This document shows, in pieces, positions 4,940 through 8,441 of a DNA stretch of 8,441 bases. The position numbers and the translations under genes were made by a program. Within the stretch, counting starts at the first letter, position 1, and each line of letters opens with the position of its first letter. Location: positions 1-8,441 of the forward strand of contig JACZVE010000112.1 of NCBI GenBank assembly GCA_022572825.1, read 5' to 3'. The DNA comes from SAR324 cluster bacterium. GTDB taxonomy: Bacteria > SAR324 > JACQKK01. Below the pieces are notes generated by a model. That model did not search any database. It saw nothing but the letters and a program-made list of their open reading frames with translations, and was not told the origin of the DNA.

Positions 4940-6589
4940 ATGCCTCGCATGACGGGTGCCGAAGCGATTGTCGGGTCGCTGCTGTCTCACGGTGTCGATA
5001 CGCTGTTCGGACTGCCCGGTGTGCAGAACGATGCGCTGTACAACGCGCTGTTCGATGCCGAGGGCGCGATCCGGGTCATTCATACCCGCCATGAGCAGGG
5101 CGCGGCCTACATGGCGTTGGGATACGCGGCAGCAAGCGGGAAGCCGGGCTGCTATGCGGTGGTGCCCGGGCCGGGCCTGCTGAACACGACGGCGGCCCTT
5201 TCCACCGCCTATGCCACCAACGCCAAGGTGCTTTGCCTGACCGGGCAGATTCCGTCGGCCTACATCGGCCGCGGGCTGGGCCTGCTGCACGAGATTCCGG
5301 ACCAATTGGGCGTCCTGCGATCCCTGACCAAATGGGCGGAGCGCATCGAGTCGCCCGCGCAGGTGCCGGCCAAGGTCGGCGAGGCCTTCCGGCAATTGCA
5401 CACGGGCCGTCCGCGCCCCGTGGGCCTGGAAATGGCGATGGATATCATGGCGCTGAGCGCCGAGGTCGAGCTGCTGCCGGCCCCCTCGTCCTACGGCGAG
5501 CCCCCGTGCGATCCCGATGCCGTTGCCGACGCCGCCAGGCTGCTGGGCAAGGCAAAAGCGCCCCTCGTTCTCGTCGGTGGCGGTGCCCTGGAGGCGTCGC
5601 AGGAGATCGCCGCGATCGCGGAGCTGCTGCAGGCACCCGTAATCGCCAGCCCCATGGGACGCGGCATTCTGAGCAGCCGCCACTACCTGAGCCATACCAT
5701 GCCGGCCGGGCACCGCCTCTGGGCCAAGGCGGACGCGGTGCTGGCGGTCGGTACGCGGCTGTTCATGCCGCAGTTGTTTTGGGGGCTGGACAAGGCGCTG
5801 CAGATCGTGCGCATCGATATCGACCCGGTCGAGCACAATCGGTTCGCGCCGCCCGCTGTCTCCATCGTCGCCGACAGCCGCGACGGGCTGTCCGCCCTCC
5901 TCGCACAGTTGCCACGGCATAATCGCAGGCGGGTCAGCCGCAAGGATGAACTGACCGCCTTGCAGCGGGAAATGGAGCGGGAATTTTCAAAGCTGCAGCC
6001 CCAGATGGCGTACCTGGAGACGATCCGTCAGGAACTGCCCGACGATGGCATCTTCGTCGATGAGCTGACGCAGATCGGATACGTCAGCCGGTTCGCGCTG
6101 CCGGTGTACCAGCCCCGTACATTCCTCACCAGCGGCTACCAGGGCACGCTGGGATGGGGACTGGCCTGTGCCGTGGGCGTCAAGCTCGCCAATCCCGGGC
6201 GGCCGGTGCTCGCCATCGCGGGCGATGGCGGCTTCCTGTTCAATGTGCAGGAACTGGCCACCGCGGTTCAGCACCGGGTGGACTTGGTCGTGTTGGTGTT
6301 CAATGACGGCGCCTACGGAAACGTCAAGCGGATGCAACAGGATCTGTACGAGAACCGGGTGATCGCCAGCGACCTGCACAATCCCGATTTCGTGAAGCTG
6401 GCCGAATCGTTCGGGGCAGGGGGCCTGCGCGCCACCACCCCGGAAGAACTGCGAGCGGCCCTGCGCGTCGGTTTCAACAACCGCGGTCCCACGCTGATCG
6501 AGATTCCGGTCGGGGAAATGCCAAGCCCCTGGCCGTTCATTCACCTGCCCCGGCTGCGTGGGGAAGCCGTTGGCGATCCGCCGGTATAA
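4940..6589 (+). CDS. Thiamine-diphosphate-dependent decarboxylase/carboligase (acetolactate synthase-like)
   Basis: A 549-residue enzyme of the ThDP decarboxylase/carboligase superfamily (acetolactate synthase, benzoylformate decarboxylase, oxalyl-CoA decarboxylase). The three domains are visible. The N-terminal PYR domain (about 1-170) has LFGLPGVQND and the cofactor-activating Glu in HTRHEQGAAYMA (Glu52). The middle domain (about 190-325) contains APLVLVGGGAL. The C-terminal PP domain has the ThDP/Mg motif starting GDGGFLFN (428 on) and ending VFNDGAYGN (453-461, Asn455). The ATG at 4940 is supported by GAGGA at 4926-4930, nine bases upstream, and by the first conserved residues MTGAEAIV; an upstream extension to 4634 looks non-coding. 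It is followed after 18 bases by an FAH-family gene, so both probably act on one substrate chain, such as a 2-oxo acid or aromatic breakdown product. The exact substrate cannot be read from the sequence. A true anabolic AHAS is unlikely, as no regulatory subunit gene is adjacent. Confidence 0.9.
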   Translation: MPRMTGAEAIVGSLLSHGVDTLFGLPGVQNDALYNALFDAEGAIRVIHTRHEQGAAYMALGYAAASGKPGCYAVVPGPGLLNTTAALSTAYATNAKVLCLTGQIPSAYIGRGLGLLHEIPDQLGVLRSLTKWAERIESPAQVPAKVGEAFRQLHTGRPRPVGLEMAMDIMALSAEVELLPAPSSYGEPPCDPDAVADAARLLGKAKAPLVLVGGGALEASQEIAAIAELLQAPVIASPMGRGILSSRHYLSHTMPAGHRLWAKADAVLAVGTRLFMPQLFWGLDKALQIVRIDIDPVEHNRFAPPAVSIVADSRDGLSALLAQLPRHNRRRVSRKDELTALQREMEREFSKLQPQMAYLETIRQELPDDGIFVDELTQIGYVSRFALPVYQPRTFLTSGYQGTLGWGLACAVGVKLANPGRPVLAIAGDGGFLFNVQELATAVQHRVDLVVLVFNDGAYGNVKRMQQDLYENRVIASDLHNPDFVKLAESFGAGGLRATTPEELRAALRVGFNNRGPTLIEIPVGEMPSPWPFIHLPRLRGEAVGDPPV

Positions 6590-6607
6590 AGTATAGAGGT
6601 GGCCTCG

Positions 6608-7450
6608 ATGAAGTTGATGAGCTTTGTCTATGACGCCAACGCCAGCTACGGGGCTGTCGTGGATGGCGGAATCGTCGATCTGGGGCGGCGGGTGGGTGCG
6701 CGCTACCCTGACCTGCGGGCCGCCTTGCAGGCAGAGGCGCTGGACGAGCTGCGCATGGCGGCAGCCGGACAAAAGCCCGATTTGCCACTGGATGCGGTGA
6801 CCTTTCTGCCCGTCATACCCCGGCCCGGCAAGATCATCTGCATCGGCATGAATTACAGCGACAAGCGCGCCGAGTGGGCTCACGACAAGGAAACGCCCAA
6901 CCTGTTCATCCGTTTTCCCGACTCGCAAGTGGGCCATGGCCAGCCCATCGTCAAGCCTCGCGTTTCCGATCAGCTGGACTTCGAGGGCGAACTGGCCCTC
7001 ATCGTGGGCAAGGCGGGGCGGCACATTCCCCAGGCGCGGGCATTGGCGCACGTTGCCGGCTACGCGTGCTACCTGGACGGCTCGGTGCGCGACTGGCAGC
7101 AGCACAGCGTGGCAGCCGGCAAAAACTTTCCCTCCACCGGCGGTTTCGGGCCGTGGATGGTCACCACGGACGAGATTCCCGACCCCACGCGGATGACGTT
7201 GATCACCCGGCTCAACGGGCGAGAGATGCAGCGCGCCACAACGGATCAGATGATCTTCAGCATCCCATTCATTCTCAACTACGTCTCCGCATTCACGCCG
7301 CTTGCACCGGGCGACGTGATCTCGACCGGCTCTCCCGCGGGCGTGGGGGCCCGGCGCGATCCGCCGGTGTGGATGAAGCCCGGGGAAGTGGTCGAGGTGC
7401 AGATCGACCCCATCGGCACGCTGCGGCACCCCATCGCGGCGGAACCGTGA
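6608..7450 (+). CDS. Fumarylacetoacetate hydrolase (FAH) family protein
   Basis: A 280-residue member of the FAH superfamily, which cleaves or hydrates 2-oxo/1,3-dioxo acids in aromatic catabolism (acylpyruvases, 2-keto-4-pentenoate hydratases, oxaloacetate decarboxylases). The N-terminal part has SYGAVVDGGIVDLG. The catalytic domain begins at PGKIICIGMNYSDK (73-86). The metal ligands are visible as Glu126 and Glu128 in LDFEGELALIVG and Asp157 in YACYLDGSVRDWQ. The closing motif is TTDQMIFSIPFIL then PGDVISTGSPAGVG. ATG 6608 is chosen over GTG 6599 because AGAGG (6595-6599) sits eight bases before it. The gap to the preceding ThDP enzyme is 18 bases, so the two form an operon. Metal-site residues are intact, so it should be active; the substrate is unknown. 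No terminator on its own strand is clear; the hairpin downstream has its T-run for the opposite strand. Confidence 0.92.
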   Translation: MKLMSFVYDANASYGAVVDGGIVDLGRRVGARYPDLRAALQAEALDELRMAAAGQKPDLPLDAVTFLPVIPRPGKIICIGMNYSDKRAEWAHDKETPNLFIRFPDSQVGHGQPIVKPRVSDQLDFEGELALIVGKAGRHIPQARALAHVAGYACYLDGSVRDWQQHSVAAGKNFPSTGGFGPWMVTTDEIPDPTRMTLITRLNGREMQRATTDQMIFSIPFILNYVSAFTPLAPGDVISTGSPAGVGARRDPPVWMKPGEVVEVQIDPIGTLRHPIAAEP

Positions 7451-7491
7451 CGCGGGCATGGCCGTGCGATGCGCTGGGGGCGAGCGCATAG

Positions 7492-7528
7492 AAAAACCCC
7501 GGCCGCGGCACGATGGCCACGCCGGGGT
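7492..7528 (-). terminator. Intrinsic terminator of csp copy 2
   Basis: On the minus strand the outer stem GCCGGGG/CCCCGGC is extended by one A-T pair (7521-7528 with 7496-7503) and has an inner GGC/GCC pairing. It is followed by TTTTT (plus-strand A-run at 7492-7496). It lies about 32 bases past the csp stop. The stem may also slow convergent transcripts from the FAH operon, but there is no T-run on the plus side. Confidence 0.75.
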
Positions 7529-7559
7529 CTGCTGGATTAGCGATGATCTTTGGAATTGA

Positions 7560-7760
7560 CTACACCGGCCGGACGTTCTTGGCGGCTGGACCTTTCGTCC
7601 CCTCCTCGACCTCGAATTCCACGGCTTGGCCTTCCGTCAATGTGCGGAAACCTTCCATCTGGATCTCGGTCTGGTGGCAGAAGCAGTCTCTGCTGCCATC
7701 GTCCGGCGTGATGAATCCGTAGCCCTTGGATTCATTGAACCATTTCACTTTTCCGATCAC
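7560..7760 (-). CDS. Cold-shock domain protein, copy 2 (CspA family)
   Basis: A 66-residue cold-shock domain protein and paralogue of the gene at 3824, identical at about 53 of 66 positions. It has the same KVKWFNESKGYGFI start, RNP1 KGYGFI and terminal KGPAAKNVRP. RNP2 reads RDCFCHQTEI, sharing the FCHQ change and adding a second Cys. GTG 7758-7760 is the start: AAGGA lies nine bases upstream, and an in-frame upstream extension has no ribosome site. The family acts as RNA chaperones or transcription antiterminators; specific targets are unknown. The gene is monocistronic, with its own terminator and a ~115-nt leader. Being on the same strand as copy 1, it forms a direct repeat flanking the ThDP/FAH operon. 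Confidence 0.93.
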   Translation of the reverse strand: MIGKVKWFNESKGYGFITPDDGSRDCFCHQTEIQMEGFRTLTEGQAVEFEVEEGTKGPAAKNVRPV

Positions 7761-7876
7761 TTACTGCGTTCCTTCAACAAATACTTATGAACCATCCTCC
7801 TTCCGATATTGCGCGGAATCGTACTCTTTCAAGGAACTTGCAAAGAGGGGCTCAGATAGTTCGGAAGCTAGCCCGC
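7761..7876 (-). promoter_or_regulatory. 5' leader of csp copy 2
   Basis: A relatively AT-rich leader of ~115 nt. It carries GGATGGTTC (7789-7797), shared with the leader of copy 1, preceded by a purine-rich GGAAGGA. An ATG inside this element opens a 12-codon frame (MVHKYLLKERSK) whose TGA overlaps the csp GTG (GTGA). The ribosome site for that small frame abuts its ATG, so its translation is doubtful. A cold-shock leader function is inferred from length and position. Confidence 0.35.
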
Positions 7877-7883
7877 CGTCATC

Positions 7884-7912
7884 ATTACACGGCCCTCCGC
7901 TAATATCCACAA
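7884..7912 (-). promoter_or_regulatory. Candidate promoter of csp copy 2
   Basis: On the minus strand, TTGTGG (7907-7912; three of six consensus bases) is followed by a 17-base spacer and TGTAAT (7884-7889; five of six), with a T-tract overlapping and upstream of the -35. Transcription would start near 7876, giving a leader similar in length to that of copy 1. The weak -35 makes this tentative. Confidence 0.4.
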
Positions 7913-7988
7913 AAACCTAGGCGCCGCTTTCCGGTGCCGATGGCCGCCGCAAGTCCTTCCGGCGGCGGCGCGGATGCGGCCGCCCACC

Positions 7989-8441
7989 CAAGCCGCCCGC
8001 GCAATTGGCCGCATCCAACCGCTCGGCGCAGGAACTTTCGCCCGCGCCCACAGCCCCACGCTCCAGCCCCTGATCGTCGACGACTGGCTGGTCGAACTGT
8101 TGGAGGAGCTGGACGTGCCCGAGGGCATAGATGCACAGGGAGCCGGCGGCGTCGGCCGTGACTGTCTTCATCGATCCACACCGGTTTCGCCGGGCAGTGA
8201 TCAACGTCTACGAAAACGCGATGCAGGCCACCAGCGCGGCCTCGCTGTCAGCGCGGCCCGACGGCGGGGCCTGCGTCCGCATAGGCACACGGGGGACCGC
8301 CGGGCGCTTCGAGATTTCCGTCAGCGACTCCGGGCCGGGGATTGCGCCCGAGACCCTGGCAACCATCTTCGAGCCGCTGTACAGTACCAAAAGCTTCGAC
8401 GTGGGCCTCGGACTGCCCACGGTCAACCAAATCATGGAGCA
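7989..8441 (+). pseudogene. Sensor histidine kinase fragment, 5'-truncated and frameshifted, runs off the window
   Basis: Two frames together encode the end of a histidine kinase. The first (codons starting at 7989 and every third base) reads QAARAIGRIQPL, then TLQPLIVDDWLVELLEELDV and PEGIDAQ, resembling the second dimerisation helix and linker. The second, from 8131 onward, gives VTVFIDPHRFRRAVINVYEN (N box), then DSGPGI (G1), IFEPLYSTKSF (F box) and VGLGLPTV (G2) of the HATPase_c domain. One extra base (or two missing) near 8130-8137 separates them; TAG 8128-8130 closes the second frame upstream. The phosphoacceptor His helix and any sensor domain are missing at the left. Alternatively ATG 8131, with GAGGG five bases upstream, could start a lone ATPase domain, which seems less likely. 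The right end is cut by the window. Confidence 0.7.

Noticed and set aside
4781..5920. 379-codon minus-strand open frame
   Set aside because: It is antisense to the ThDP enzyme, with biased composition and no motif.
5987..7489. 500-codon open frame on the minus strand across the ThDP and FAH genes
   Set aside because: It is the complement of two well-supported genes; its His/Gln/Arg-rich product has no recognisable motif. Such antisense frames are usual in GC-rich DNA.

Overview
The window looks like accessory chromosomal DNA from a GC-rich Pseudomonadota-type bacterium. This rests on high GC in third codon positions, GTG and ATG starts with GAGGA/GAAGG-type ribosome sites, ATGA-coupled genes and CspA-like cold-shock proteins. 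No marker gene fixes the genus.

Positions 1-3740 are a graveyard of defence genes with a few intact members. A two-lobed DTG/DTG aspartic protease (open at the left edge) loses the end of its second lobe and continues in frame into the C-terminal tail of a DUF4160 protein. An intact DUF2442 gene follows; DUF4160-DUF2442 is a known gene pair. Next come a frameshifted N-terminal stub of a type III restriction endonuclease (Res), a frameshifted N-terminal stub of a type I HsdR, and the last ~45 residues of an HsdS specificity subunit. Two intact, translationally coupled genes follow: an AAA15/ABC-type ATPase and a DUF4276 Toprim-like protein. A third nuclease stub, the N-terminus of a different HsdR, ends the run. 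HsdS tail, ATPase, DUF4276 and HsdR start join through TGATG, ATGA and ATGA overlaps. They read as the remains of an hsdM-hsdS-(ATPase-DUF4276)-hsdR operon whose classical R-M parts are gone, while the rlo-like accessory pair has kept open frames and its active-site motifs.

Positions 3760-7919 hold ordinary metabolism and stress genes. Two 66-residue cold-shock proteins (about 80% identical, both minus strand, GTG start, each with its own intrinsic terminator, candidate promoter and ~100-115 nt leader) flank a plus-strand two-gene operon. That operon encodes a thiamine-diphosphate-dependent decarboxylase/carboligase of the acetolactate-synthase/benzoylformate-decarboxylase superfamily and a fumarylacetoacetate-hydrolase-family protein, probably acting in catabolism of an aromatic or 2-oxo acid. 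About 770 bases between the first csp promoter and this operon contain no gene I can support.

The right edge (about 7989-8441) is a 5'-truncated, frameshifted sensor histidine kinase fragment with a recognisable ATPase domain. It runs off the window.
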